Source: Cryptococcus deneoformans JEC21
Lineage: Eukaryota > Basidiomycota > Tremellomycetes > Tremellales > Cryptococcaceae
NCBI RefSeq assembly: GCF_000091045.1
Contig: NC_006693.1
Span: 754,299-818,298, forward strand
DNA length: 64,000 nt
Direction of reading: 5' to 3'
This document shows positions 45,538 through 62,653 of this stretch, in pieces; the first letter of the stretch is position 1; every line of letters begins with the position of its first letter. The position numbers and the translations under genes were made by a program. The notes below the pieces were generated by a model. It searched no databases and was not told the DNA's origin. It worked only from the letters and a program-made list of their open reading frames with translations.

Positions 45538-46827
45538 ATCGGCCCATGATGACAAGTAGTAGTAATGGGTTGCGGGGAATTTGTTGAAGAATTCAGGGCT
45601 ATTTCCTCTAATTTCTCGATAGACTTTTCTAACTTGATGACACGCATGTATACTCCAGGTCATTTTCTACTTTTTGCTATACTATATGCGATGTAAGATA
45701 CACAATATCCCGCATGACCATCGATGGTGGAGTACCGCTGTTAAATGACCGCTGACGAGCTTACTCAAGTATCCGATGCGAAAATTCTCTACCGGTTATT
45801 CCTGATGTGATTATTTTTCCCACCCTGATTATCAGGAGTCGTACGTTATAGATAGATGATGCCCGATGCCGCAAATCAAAGAAGAAAGAGGACATCATGC
45901 TTTTAGTTCCGTTCTTCTTTTGACCCGCTTGTTGACCCTCAATTTTGTTTGCTGCTTCACTACCTTCGGGCGACTTTTCTTTCCGCTATGTTTTCTCTGG
46001 ATCACTGACCATCTACCACCACTCCCGTATTCCTTGTTTTGACATGTGCCCAATGTCAAAAAAAGTGGTGATATTTCAGTAGTATGAAGGATGATGAAAG
46101 AGTCACAAAGATGCGAAGGATGTGCCTGGACTATTGATAGTTTGTGTTGCGGGGCGCCTTTTTCCGACGATCACACTTTCCGGAAGACGTCATCATTTCT
46201 CAACGTTTTCCACTTCCTTCAGTCTGCGTTAGCGTGACTCATCGACACCTATCCTCATAGTATCCTCCCTCCCCCCTTTCCCTTGCGGCCTCCATTTCCA
46301 ACCTGCCCATGCTCCAGACCTTGTAAGCTATCTAATCCTCGTCGACTCTGAGGAATCTGTGGGATTTTGCCGTCAAGGAACCGCACGAGCCAGGACGTAA
46401 TGCTAATCTTCACCACCTGACCTGAACAGCCGGATAAGCTTCGCCGTTATCGATCATTTTACGCCCTTATATCTAGGGAATGAATACGCAACCACTGGTG
46501 TTCTTTGCCTCGGTGCACATGGCGCCGCCCACGCCGCATTTGATATAGTATCGTCATATATCCACCGAGCCCCGTATTCCATATATAGTCGTTGAAGATG
46601 CGGGACCCCAAGGTGAGAGTACCGGCGGGCATTTGGTGCCTGGTATATCTAGCCGAACTTGTGATCAAAAGTTGCAAGGAGCTTCGCATGGAAACATTTA
46701 TGCAGACGGGAAAGATTGCCGGTTCAAGAGATTGGAGAGTGCTTACCGCATCGACGCTGCCATTCACATAAGAGACTATTATGCATAGCTCTTTCAAGAC
46801 CTTCCTTTCTCGTCCCCCACATCTGCT
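45538..46827. promoter_or_regulatory. Long promoter region of the alpha-glucosidase gene
   Basis: 1.29 kb between NOC2 and the glucosidase start, both plus strand. The left part holds the NOC2 3' end. No coding frame is convincing; a 112-codon minus-strand frame at 46797-46459 has no recognisable domain. Long promoters are usual for nutrient-regulated secreted hydrolases, but no repressor or activator site can be assigned by eye. Confidence 0.5.
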
Positions 46828-50972
<4,145 letters not shown>

Positions 50973-51216
50973 AGGACAATATTTTCAAAAAGCAGACTTG
51001 TTAATGGACGAAACAAACGGACTTATAATATCTAGCGCTGCGCTGCCATATTTGTGTTCCGCAAAATATAGTAATTGTAAATGATATAGTGAATCGCCAA
51101 CATGTATTCAATCAAAACTTCTACCGAATCCAGCAGTATAAAATCGAATATGTAGATGAGCGGTAATGCTCAAGACAGTCCCTAGAACAGCAATTCCGTA
51201 CAAGATGAATCTTCTA

Positions 51217-54200
51217 CTATCTGATTCCTCCAACCCTCGCCGCCAAAGATGCCCAGGCCATAATCCTCCACGCTATACATACAGCGATCATGACCCCCAC
51301 AAACTTCCCCGTGTCAAGATCGTGCCAGTTGAATAATGCAAGACTGATATACAATCAGCGATGCCTGCAGTAATTTGGTCAGTTTAGCTTACAGTTGCTC
51401 GCCACTTTGAGCCACACATGCTCCTGATGAAATTTCCTCATTGGTACAATGGAATTCTAAACCGACAGCCTCGTTGATAATTTGAATTCTCGTCGCGGCT
51501 ACGCCACCAATACCTCAGATTACAGTTCATTTGCCTGATTGCGACCCACCTTTAACGCATGTACCCCAGGCAATCTATAAAAATAACATAATCAGTTTAT
51601 GTACAACATTACCCCGTGTTGATGACTTACGGCTGCCAACCAAGCAGGCACAGATAGCGATATGACACCACTGACTTGTCCAATGAGTGAGAGAAAAGTG
51701 GAAACGACTCTGATTGAATGATGATCCGAGATAAGCCTCCAATGACACTCTTGTTCTAGTTAAAATGCTCACGTTACGGTCAAGCCTTCCGTCTGAATCC
51801 AGCTTCCAAAGATCATAGCAAAACTTTCACCCATATTGACCATTGCCCAGATCGATATGGAGTATTCGAAATATATTCTTGCTGAAGTCTGCATACCTAT
51901 AGCGACGTTCATCTACATCCAAGTTAACTCTAAATTCATTCAAAAAAGTATATGTACTCACGATAGCACCGTAGCCGAACCCGCCCAGCAACTCAAATCC
52001 AACCTCGACCAAAGAGTAAGTAATCATAAAGGTTGCCGGTGAGTACCGAGCAGAAGACTTAGCCTCGTGAAGGTAGAGATTCCTATCGGCAGGGAATATT
52101 GACATGGCATTGAGAAGACCGACGAAAGCGATTGCTGAAGTGGACTCAATAGTGACACCGATTCGATCTTGAGCACCTGTGGTAAAAGATCTATTAGAAA
52201 AGGGACCATATAAGAGATGTAAAAGCTCAGAAGAACGAACCTGCTGGTCCATAAGTAAGCCTTTGGAAGAATAAAATAAACAATGCTCCCAATAACGGGG
52301 TCTGCGCTAGTCTGTTGAAAAACACATCCTTGCGCCTCCATAGATTTTTCCAGTGTCTCTCCAACACGACAGGCAAAGCTATCTTCATCGGTGTAGTTCC
52401 TTCTCCGTGTTTGATAATCGCAGAGTCTGCGCCATTCTTGTCTTGTTCATCTCCATTTTCCTGTCCAACTGATTGGATTCGCCATTGAGATGTAAGGCCG
52501 TTGACTCGAGTTAATGACTGGTGATGGTAGGAGACTCGAGGATCGATGGAGACAAGATCCAAAAGGTGATCGGCGGGATTGAAAAATTCGGAAGGCATGG
52601 CGTGATTAATGGAAGCAAAGTACTGGACGGCATCCGAACGTTTTCCAGTATACTGTCAAGAGGGTAATCAGCTAGGGTCCAAGGGGTGCCTTGGAACGAC
52701 AGATGCTCACAGCTATGGTACCTCCCTTTGCCAACAAAGTGACGTTGTCAGTAAGCTTCCAGATGTCACTGCGTGGCTGATGAATAGTAGCTTTGCCCTA
52801 TGTTTAGCGTCTGATACATTCACATGAAGTTGGGAGCGTACCTATAACTGTCCGTCCAGTAGCCGCAATATCGCGTAAAACGTGCATGACCCCGAGAGCA
52901 ATACTAGCGTCAAGTCCAGAAGTTCTGATAACGAATAAATCAGTACTGTGGCAGACCTGAAGCATAAGAAACGCACGGCTCGTCAACCACCAAGACCGCG
53001 GGGTCATTAATCACTGAAGATTATGCTCGCATAAGTCACTGAAATTGGACCATTTGTGACCAGCAACTCACTTTGCACAGCTAGACTCAATCTTCTTTTC
53101 TCACCGCCACTAATACCTTTTAACAAAGCCCCACCAATCGGAAGATCTGCACAGTCCTTGAGTCCCAGCATTCTCAACACTGTTTCCGCCCTCGCAACCT
53201 TCTGCTTCTTGGGCATCTTAACCGGAAGTCGTAATATAGCAGCATAGGTGAGTGTTTCACGAACAGTGAGTGAAGGTAGGTGCCAATCATCATCTTGTTC
53301 TACGAAAGCGACATTGGATTGGGTGGTACGAGAAATGGGCTGGTTTGCGAAGAGAAGAGTACCCGAGATCGTGTAATGTGAAAGGGGACCTGGATTGAGT
53401 TGTCTTCCGGCGATCAGTTGCAAGAGTGTTGACTGTAATTCTATCAGTAGCCGTGCTCAATCCTTGATATCAAAGGCACCTACCTTCCCGGCTCCAGAAG
53501 GTCCCAAAATCGCTGAAACTTCACCGGCTACCCAAAGCAAATGAGGTTTGGTCACCTATATCTCACAAAATGCACTTACCCGGAAAATCCAAAGATAAAT
53601 CATTCAAGATGATCTTTTCCCTATCCTTGAGGGGCCCTCTCCCTCGTCTCTTCCACATCAAACTGAGATTTCTCACCTGTAAACCAGGATGTCATTAGCC
53701 TCTCGACATCCGTCAACGCTGATATACTTACAGATACATCGATTTTATCCCTCGTGATATGACTTTCCCTCACATCAGTCTCTTTGCCACGATGATGCGA
53801 GTCAATTTCTGAGGCGTGTTTCACTCCACCAGCAGGCAATCCCCATAGAACAACACATGCCAAAGCGTATTCGATGATTGCAAGACCAATCAGTCCTCCA
53901 AACCACACTCCAATGTTGATGGTGTAATCAAAGTTGAGGCCATTCAAGACATTGTTACCCCGACACTATGACAAAATAGCCATTAGTAAGTGTAGCTCGG
54001 AGATTGTATAAAGAGCGTTCACTTGATTCAGATTGGCGTTTGATTCTGCCGGGCAATCGAATACTCGGTCTTTAAACTGCGTCGTCGCAATGATTCCTAG
54101 GACTTGGTTTGAGATATAATCGATTTGGACTAGATAGGAGGCGCTCACGAAAAGAGTAAAAGTAAGGGCTTATCCATCTGATCCATGCCACATACACAGG

Positions 54201-57036
54201 CACATTCGTCCTGGAGAAATCAAGCTGAGCAAAACGCCACCTATGGAAAGTTGGAACACGACCTACAATATGAACCCGGAGCTCATACTGATAGCGTAAT
54301 TGTCAGCGCCGGATCACTCAGATACATATAAATGCCGTACATTTGAAATAAATTCAGTGAGTTTCCCAGCATGGATGCCGCCGAAAAGGACCTGAGTAAT
54401 GAGGCCTAAAATAATTCGTCAATGAGTGACTTGCAACGAGCCACTTGTTGACGACCCACAGAGAGCAACGCCAAACCCTGAGTGGTAAATTGTACAAGAA
54501 TGGTCTATTTCACTGTGTGTCAGCATACCATGACTTGACCTGCACAGTCCTAACTAGACGCACAGATGCGATACTGATGAAAAGATTTGCCGCCAGCTCA
54601 TCTGTACGAAGCTTTGATATGAAATATACCAAGACAACATAGATGGTGGGTGATAAGATACTGGGAACGAGATACGAAATAAAATCAGAGAGTACATAGG
54701 GGATAACGTCCTGTATCACATGGTCAGCGATGCATATATTTATTTGGTGATGGTCACATACGTAAAGACGGTCTTCTCTTTCTCGATCAAAGATGACAAG
54801 GTCGGTACAGAATTTGTAGATCCCTAAATTTGGTTAGGGAGTACTTTTTTCCATGGCACTCACTTACAAAACACCTGTTGTAGATAAAATACACCTGGTA
54901 TGAGCTGGAAACTCAGGTTTTTCAAACTTTGAATACCAGTGGGTGTCTGAACCGGTCGTTGGTTATTTTCCAAGAACGCAAGAGGTATGAACTTACTTCA
55001 GGTAGTTGGTAGTACGTTACGCCAATGATGACCCCTAATAACACCGCCTGTATTGCAAATCCGACTAACTGCGGCACGTTTCTGTATACATTTCGATGTG
55101 CCCTGGCAGTTAGCACCCTTGTTTGCTTCCATAGTCCCGGTCGTTGCTCATCCCTAGCACCTATATCTCGTGAAGCATCGTCTCCGCCTACCCCGTTACT
55201 TGAGACCTCATCAGAATTGTTTCCTTGAGGTGAAAGGTTATCGATGGATATGAAGGAAGTTGAGCTTCGCATGGATGCTTTTTCGAGGTTATCGGCCCAG
55301 TGAGCTGGGGAGCGATTGTTCCAAGCTTGGACTAATGAGCGAACGCGTGCGATAGAAGCCTCTTCATTCTCAGGGGTACGATTATCAACAGATGAGACGT
55401 CGATCAAGAAATCTGTATCGATTGTCAATTAATAAATGTCATTTTCATGATAGAAACGCGATAGACCTAGCGGGTTGACTCCTCGCTCAACTTCATGCCC
55501 AAGGCTATAAAACCACGCCAGGCAGTCCTTCCGAAGCCCAGAATACACAATTTCACCCTTGGATAAAAGTGCTATTCGGTCGAAAATCTCAAAAGCGTCT
55601 GAACGAGGGGCGTGGATTGATAGAATGATAGTTCGTCCTCGACGAGCAAGCTGTGACAAGGTGAGAAGCAATAAATATGATGTGAAAGCGTCTACAACAA
55701 ATCAGTGGCGTCAAAAAGGGCTAAACAAGGACATACCCAGGCCAGATGTAGGTTCCTAAGCACAGTCAGCCGGTGACTTCAACTCTGTATCAACCACTCT
55801 ACTCACATCCAGAATTAGTACGCTAGGTAGAGTAACCAAGGCACAGCCTATCGACAACCGCCTACCATCTTATCAGCAGGTATTAACACAATTTCTCGAC
55901 AAGACGCACCTCTTTTCTCCACCTGATATACCCTTTCTTAAGGGACCACCAACAACAGTATCGGCGGCATCTCGTAAACCTAGCTCATCAATAGTTTGTT
56001 CCACGATAAAACTTATCGCTTCATCTGACAAATGATTTGGGAGTCTGAGTTTGGCTGCCTGTTAAAGATGTGTTAGTCGGCAAGGTTCCAAAGTGAGCAA
56101 CGCATGCCCCTACATAGGTTAATGTTTCTCGAACTGTACGGCATATTTAGCACATCTCTTTAGGGATTGCGATACTACGACCCACCGGTTAAGCACTCTA
56201 CCAAGAAATCCTGTTGCCTCACAAACCCTATACGCTTTTTCATTTGCCCTTTCTCTAGTTTTATCCCTCTCCTGACACCCGCATGCGGTTCTACAGAGAA
56301 ATAAGCCACTTCGCCATTGGCAGTGGGTAAACCGGATACGCGATTTGCAATAGCATTCAACAGGGTCGTCTTGCCTGATCCTGAACCGCCCAGTCTAAAG
56401 GATGGTCAAATCTTGATCCAAAAAGTATCCGCTTAACTTACATTGCCAGAACCTCTCCATTCTGGCACTCGCAGCTGACATCTTGCAGAATCCACTTCTT
56501 CTTTGGCTTTCCTGGCTCCTCTTCATCCTTTTCCTTCCTCTTGGCAAAGACCTTAAATAGGCTGGGTACCCATCTGCCATGCGTCAATCTTAGCGATAAC
56601 ATCAAAAACCCTATCCGACTTACCTAAGAGCTTTGCGATTCGGCACGCCTATTGTAAGTTTTTCCACTACCAAATCATACGGCAGAGGCGGTGGTAAATT
56701 GAGAAGGGCGTTTTTCCTCCAGTCTTCGTTTTCCCTGTGTAATCTCTCTTGCTCTTCTAATTTGACCACGGTAGATGGGTTGTTAATTTGTGAAGGTGTT
56801 ACCGGGGGTATGTCGGTGTGCTGGATCGGCACAAGTTCGAGATCTTCGACGATGTTGCAATTGGAACTGGGCTGTACTGACTCTCGATCTGGCAGTGGTT
56901 CAGAGCTTCGCCTTTGCTGATCGTTTTCTCCCAGACATTCCTCCATACTTGACAAGCCTTGTTCGGGCGAAGCTGCATCAGTCGTCAATAATCGCGACGG
57001 CTCCACACCCGCATCTTTTAATTTCTGATCACCCAT
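51217..57036 (-). CDS. Full-size ABCG transporter (NBD-TMD-NBD-TMD), YOL075C-like
   Basis: An ATP-driven membrane exporter of unknown substrate. The start at 57036 (MGDQKLKDAGVEPSRLL) opens a polar N-terminus. NBD1: Walker A MLGGSGSGKTTLLNAI (about 56400-56340), signature KGISGGEKRRLS, Walker B LILDEPTSGLDAFTSY. TMD1 includes GFAIQAVLLGVIIGVTYYQL, the SDFISYLVPSILSPTIYVVL segment (54670), and a loop with cysteines near 54040. NBD2: Walker A ILGPSGAGKSTLLQLI, LTVRETLTYAAILRLPVK, GISGGEKRRLSLAVQ, Walker B DEPTSGLDASIALGV near 52900. TMD2 runs from about 52370 to the end. Two tandem reverse-order halves without PDR-type signatures match the group of yeast YOL075C. The C-terminus (WRIMAWASLAARVGGIR, stop 51217-51219) is the best reading, but an alternative last exon in another frame is possible. 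More than fifteen introns. Confidence 0.87.
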
Positions 57037-57518
57037 GTGACTTCACTACAGGCTTGTGCAAGCCTCATGGATGCCGGGTGATATACGTTGTACTAATAGA
57101 GACGATTATGTGATTAAAGTCAGTGTCCATTGGTTTGCAGGTGGAGATGGCCGTTGTCGATCGGAACGTGGGATATGACCAAAAAGTGACTCACCTATTG
57201 CGTTAGCCCTTCAGTATGCACAGTCCGGGTTTTTGCTACTGGGATCCGGACATTCTGTTATTCAGTTGGCTGCTGTATGCAGGATACTAATTTCAGAGTA
57301 CATGCATGGACAAATGATTACATTCTTTTAGAAGTTTCCCAAGCAGCATGCAGCATACTCAGTCCGCTCAGGCACAGACGTTGACACTCGGCTTCCCAGA
57401 ATACCGGATTACCGAGGAACTTACGTAGTACGTCTCAACTACGTACGGTATCTGAAGACTGCCGACAACGATTACATATATCCTACTACCATGCTGTTAT
57501 GATTACTATACCACTACA
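57037..57518. promoter_or_regulatory. ABC transporter upstream region and HRD1 3' flank
   Basis: 482 bp between the ABC transporter start and the HRD1 stop, both minus strand. It contains an ACGTACG-rich patch near 57424-57447. No gene seen. Confidence 0.45.
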
Positions 57519-60159
57519 CTACTGCTCCACACCACTATCGTCCCCCCTTGGTGGGTCAGACACAGATGATGCAGCTATAGGTGCAGCAGCACCCTCACCC
57601 GGTGACGAACGTGAGCGGGAAGATGTCCCGCTCACTGCGCCATCCTCCGCTTCCCACTCACTCCTCAATCTCGTTAGTTCACCCACTAACCCCCAAATCC
57701 TTTCATCTACCTGACCCAGCAACTTTAACCGCTCATCCAATCCTCGCCTGGTACCATCGGATGTCCTCTCTATCCTCTGTGTCCAGTTTTCGAAGGGCGG
57801 CGTGTATGCTGCAGAACTATCAAGTTTAGGCCGTTTGTTGGAGCGAGATAGATGGTCGTGGTCGAGAGCGTGGAATTGCTTGGGAGCTAATTGGGCATGG
57901 ACACGAGGTACAGCGTCCCATCGGTCCAGCTCGTTTTCTTCTTGCATGTGCTCTCTTTCCTTTCCCTTGTCTTCTCTGACAGAAGGTAGAGACTCCCCGC
58001 TCCCAGTCATACCCCCTAATCTTCTCAGTGCCGCATCCGCAACCTGCCTTCTAACATCATTGTCATCCTGTCCAGCCTCTTCTCTCGTAGCCCTAGCAGC
58101 TCCGGTATTACTGAAACTGAAAGGCGGATTTGAAGAAAAGGGTGTGACGTTGCCCGAGACGACTCGGGAATTGTTATAGTATGACGGTGAATCTTGAGGA
58201 ATACGAGGATTTGATGGAAGGTTGTCGTTGTCTTCCTGCTGATTGGCAAAAATTTGAGGAACGGTTCGAGTGGGGGTTGCTTGCCCACTTCGGTGTAATG
58301 TGAAGGGGGTGGAAGGTGAAGATATTCTGGGAGCCGCACCAAGTGGAGCAGGAGTAAAACGACCAGGAACGATAGGTCCTCCCCAAATACCTCTCTGTAT
58401 CCTTTGCTCAGTTCCTTCTTGAGAACCAGAACTCTCCCCCGCACGCGAGTTTGTGCCTTGAGTAGTAGATATTCTAGCAGCCCCATCCCGACGATTGTTG
58501 TTATCATTAGGGAAATACTCATTCAAGTTTTGACGCATCAGCTCGACAAGCTGGGCGTCTCGACCGTGGTCACCTGGACGTGCAGCTGGGGCGGGCCTTA
58601 ATGGTTCCTGGGGCATTGGAGGGTTGTACACGAGACCAGGAGGTCTCTGACGCGTGAGGACATCTCGGCGACTGTATATCGTGAGCTACAACCCTATGTA
58701 GGTCGAAAACAAAACTTACCAAGTGGGACACTTTTGCTGCCTTTCAAGCCAGCTGCGCAAACAATGAAAATGGAACACATGTCCACACTGAAGTTTCTTT
58801 GGCGTCTCATTAGGCCCGCCCTCATTAACTTGCATCCCTTCCCTTTCCCTTTGGTTCCGAGAGATCATCTCCTCACGGCAAATGATACACGTCCGATCAC
58901 CCGACCTTTCAAGCTCCTCTTCAGTGGCGTCGGGATACAAGTTGTCCATATCACGCGTGGCGCGTCGGTAACGCATAAGATCGCGAATTCGGCCCATGAA
59001 TGACATGAAGGTCAGATAGACGTCACGGAGAATGTGAAGCGGGAGACCGTAGTTGAGGAAGATGACTGTGAAGAACATGAGGTAGGTGAGGAGTTTGACA
59101 AAGTCTGCAGAAAGTCAGTTGCTCGATTCGTTAGAGACGTAAGACCAACTGACCAACAGAAAGATCGATGTAGAAGAGGTACGTGCTCTTTGCCTCCCAG
59201 ACTGGTGCATCTTCTCTTCCCCGAGCCCGTCTCAAATCTATCACACCAACAGCGTACCTAGCTGCGCTGCCGGCGATCGTCGCCTGAAGAATGATGAATT
59301 CGGATGCAAAGATGATCATGGCGGACACACCCTCGAGAAGTATAGTTTCGAGAGAATATGAGACAAAGAGGAAGTCGAGGAGCATAAGGAGGGAGATGAT
59401 GGAGACCATTCGGATGTGGAATTGCCTAGGCGGACCTGGCGGAGGAATTTGATCCATCTGTGCAAAAGGTGAGCGTAAGAGGTGGGAGGAATGATATGTT
59501 GTACTCACATAGTCTACTCGATCGGCTGTGATCCAGTGGAAACACTTCAAGAACACCAAGACGCTGAACATGGCCATGAAAGAAATGGAGAAATCATCTC
59601 TGCACGATAGGTCAGTGAATGTATCGACATCCTTACAAGCTTGCATACCGGAAAATGGCCAGTGCCAGCAATGATTCAGTTAAGAACATCCATAACTTCT
59701 CCCATAAATGCTGTAGTAGCCTGTCAGTCCAAGACATTGAGCGGAGGTGCGCGAGGCTCGTGCACAAAGCCAGCCTACTGGCACAAAGCAGATAGATGGT
59801 TTCAGAACTCACCTCATATTCGATGGTTCGCAGCTGGCCAAAGAATAAATTCTTTACACCTATTCCTAATAATATGGCATTGAAGAGGGTAAAATTACCT
59901 AGTATCTATGTATGCACACGAGCATCAGCAACAAATCATCATGAACCCTTTGTCCTTGTCCTAGCCTTGAAATAGCCAACTCCACAACAAGTCTCCTACG
60001 ACAAGTAGCTGCTTTGGTACGCACCATCATAGATCCGCTGCTCTTTCCAATAGATACAGCTGCCGCATAAAAGTTGGCTCTCGTCCGCAGGGCCGTAGAG
60101 ACCACGCCAAAGGCGAACACGGTCGAGGCAACGCCATAGAGCACGAAACGGCGTGCCAT
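57519..60159 (-). CDS. HRD1: ER-associated degradation E3 ubiquitin ligase Hrd1
   Basis: The membrane RING ligase that forms the retrotranslocation channel of ER-associated degradation. The start at 60159 gives MARRFVLYGVASTVFAFGVV, the first membrane helix. Further helices: FTLFNAILLGIGVKNLFFGQ, ISFMAMFSVLVFLKCFHW, then ISLLMLLDFLFVSYSLETIL and MIIFASEFIILQATIAG, and LLTYLMFFTVIFLNYGLP. FFGQLRTIEYEHLWEKLW and ADRVDYMDQIP are family-typical loops. The RING-H2 is RTCIICREEMISR ... LQCGHVFHFHCLRSWLERQQ then CPTCRRDVL, split by an intron near 58700. The 370-residue cytosolic tail (58631-57519) is disordered, Pro/Ser/Arg-rich, with a terminal coiled coil (LKLLGQVDERIWGLVGELTR). Divergent from APN1 across 419 bp. 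Confidence 0.92.
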
Positions 60160-60578
60160 GAAGGGCGGTCTTGACCTGCCTAATGGGGGATAAGGGTGGG
60201 GTAGGGACTCAGGAAAGCGGAGCTGGATATGGAAGACCCGAAGGCGTATATAGCTGTTCGGAGCTGTTATGAAGAGTCACTCGAGGCTGGGATCGGGAGG
60301 ACGCATCCATGGACACCTGGAAGTCACCGAGCGGCAACTCGCGATCGAACACTGTTGAAGAATACTCTGACGTGGAAGGATGCGTCACATCTAGTAGCCT
60401 TATGTAAGCTTTCTTCGGTGATCGCCGAAACGCGTCTTGAAGAGGAGTGGAGGGCCCAAATACTCATTTTCGACGCGAGCGCGCCTTTTACGGTTCGTCT
60501 TTCCCAGCATTTTCGTTTATGCTTTCCTGGTTCGCATCCGCATCTCTCAGACGATCAAGACACTCCTACCCCATAGCA
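60160..60578. promoter_or_regulatory. Divergent promoter of HRD1 and APN1
   Basis: 419 bp between opposing starts. The plus frame of APN1 is open back to about 60447 through non-ATG codons; the first in-frame ATG at 60579 is preferred. No regulatory site is assigned. Confidence 0.5.
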
Positions 60579-62277
60579 ATGGCGCGCGTGATAACATCAG
60601 CAACTCCCAAGCGCGAACGGTCAGCGTCGTCCCCTTTGACAGAGCTAGAGCCCGAAGTTCCTGCTCCCAAGGCCGTAAAGCCTAAGAGAGCCGTTCGATC
60701 AACCAAGCCGAAAAATGAGGATACCAAAGAGAATGATAATAACGAGGACGCACCTGCTGCTGCAAAGAAGCAGCGTGTTTCCAAGGCCAAAGCTTGGCCC
60801 CCAGCTGAACTAGAACCGATGCTTCACCTTCCTCGTCAAGGTTACCCCGCATTCAAGCTCCCGTGTTCTACAGCCTCTTCTAACGGAGGTATTGCCCCTC
60901 AGAACGACAAATCACAACCGATGCTTTTGGGAGCACATGTATCTGCTGCTGGTGGTCCGGCTACAGCATTACTGAGAGCAGGTCTAGCAGGCGCGAATGG
61001 GTTGGCTCTGTTTGTCAAGAGTCAAAGACAGTGGAAGAGTAAGCCGTATGAAGATGAGACAGTTCAGAGATTCAAAGAGCTCATGAAGAGCAAGGAAGAA
61101 GGTGGTGAGTAAATTGCCGTATATGAACCATCGAGTGCTGAATTACACATCCAAAGGAATGGGCTATGGCCCGGAGAGTATACTGGTCCACGGCAGTTAT
61201 CTCATCAACCTAGGGTGAGTTAATTGTCGCGTCGCACATGAGCCTTTTGCTAACACTTCGCCTCTGCAGAAACCCCGACCCGTAAGCTTTCAGAGATTCA
61301 AGCCTATATAGACATCTGACATCACAATAGGGCCAAGTGGAAAGTCTCCTACGAATGTTTCAAAGATGATATTGCACGTTGCCACCAGCTTGGTATTAAA
61401 CTCTACAACTGGCAGTATGTGCTTTCCGTCTCTATGCCTTTCGAATCCTCACCCGAGTAGTCCTGGATCCACAGTTGGCGCTTGTACCAAGGAAGAAAGT
61501 TTTGCTCTTATCGCAAAAGCCATCAACCAAGTACACAAAGATGTCCCTGAAGTCATCACCGTGATCGAGAATATGGTTAGTCCCCAGTCGTTACTAAAGA
61601 TCACTGTCTAATTTAATTCAGGCCAACGCAGGATCCAACATTGTTGGTACAGCATGGTCAGACCTTTCCTCTATCATTAAACTCGTCGAAGACAAGTCCC
61701 GTGTCCGCGTCTGTATCGACACTTGCCATACTTTTGCTGCTGGTTACGATATCCGAACGCCGGAGACATACGCCGAGACTATGAAAAGGTTTGACGAGGT
61801 GGTTGGAAACAAGTACTTGGCTGGTGTACATCTAAATGATTCTAAGGCGAATCTGGGCGCGAACAAGGATTTGCACGAGAATATCGGTCTGTAGGTGGCC
61901 CTGTGTCTTGTTTCACGAGTGATCAAACAAAGCTAACTTAAGTCTTAAGTGGCGAGATCGGTCTCACAGCGTTCAGATGCATCATGCGCGACCCTCTCAT
62001 GACGGGTATACCGCTCGTCCTTGAAACACCCGCGCCAGACGCCCCAACCCCCGCCGAACATCTTTCCATCTGGACAAAGGAAATTGCCCTCTTATACGAG
62101 ATCCAGGCCATCGAAGATGATGAATGGGATGTCAAGAAGGGGGAGATCGAAAAGCGGTGGAGGAAAGAGCGGGATGCGATCAATCCGCCCAAAGAAAAAA
62201 AGAAGCCCGCTGCCAAGGGGAAAGCGAAGAAGGCCAAAAAAGTGGAGGACGACGGATGCTCCCATGATGAGGACTAG
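60579..62277 (+). CDS. APN1: AP endonuclease, endonuclease IV family
   Basis: Cleaves DNA at abasic sites and removes 3'-blocking groups in base excision repair, using three zinc ions. The start at 60579 (MARVITSATPKRERSAS) opens a Lys-rich N-terminus of about 90 residues with KPKRAVRSTKPK, a likely nuclear localisation signal. The catalytic barrel begins MLLGAHVSAAGGPATALLRA, then ALFVKSQRQWKSKPYED, SILVHGSYLINLGNPDP across an intron, YNWHPGSTVGACTKEESFAL, then EVITVIENMANAGSNIVGTA. Then VRVCIDTCHTFAAGYDI, GVHLNDSKANLGANKDLHEN and IGLGEIGLTAF, and IPLVLETPAPD. The metal ligands His, Glu, Asp of these motifs are all present. A basic C-terminal tail (KEKKKPAAKGKAKKAKKVED) ends at 62277. Seven or so introns. 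Yeast Apn1 also has Leu in the KDLHE motif, so that change is normal. Confidence 0.94.
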
Positions 62278-62653
62278 AGTCGGGGATAGAATTCCAGCCG
62301 GAGAGGTCAGACTTGTTTGTGGCCGCATGTACTTACCATCGTTCATTTGGGTTTCAAACACGACAGCTATCATTCGCGTCTTTTCGCTTGGAGTCATTAG
62401 GATTTCCTGTCAGCATAAATGGAAGCGAGGCATTGCATATCTGCTGATACCTTCCTTTACGGCGAAAACATTCGACATTGGCCGACAATGAAAGCATGTC
62501 GAAGCCGGGGGCATGAGTCGGATAAGTGGCTACAGTGATTATTTAATGTCCAGATATATAAGAAAGTTGATTTTGCGACACGGTGAGCAGCCACGCTCTA
62601 AGCGCAGAAGAAAACATAAAGTATTGCGAAAATACGACAGCTTAAAACAAATT
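62278..62653. other. Spacer between APN1 and unknown gene
   Basis: 376 bp, both neighbours plus strand. Open frames here are antisense or short continuations and not convincing. Confidence 0.45.

Noticed and set aside
46459..46797. 112-codon minus frame in the glucosidase promoter
   Set aside because: No recognisable motif, no splice sites or neighbouring exons; consistent with chance.
57519..58631. Separate gene for the 370-codon disordered frame
   Set aside because: It joins in frame across a small intron to the HRD1 RING exon and is the expected cytosolic tail of Hrd1.
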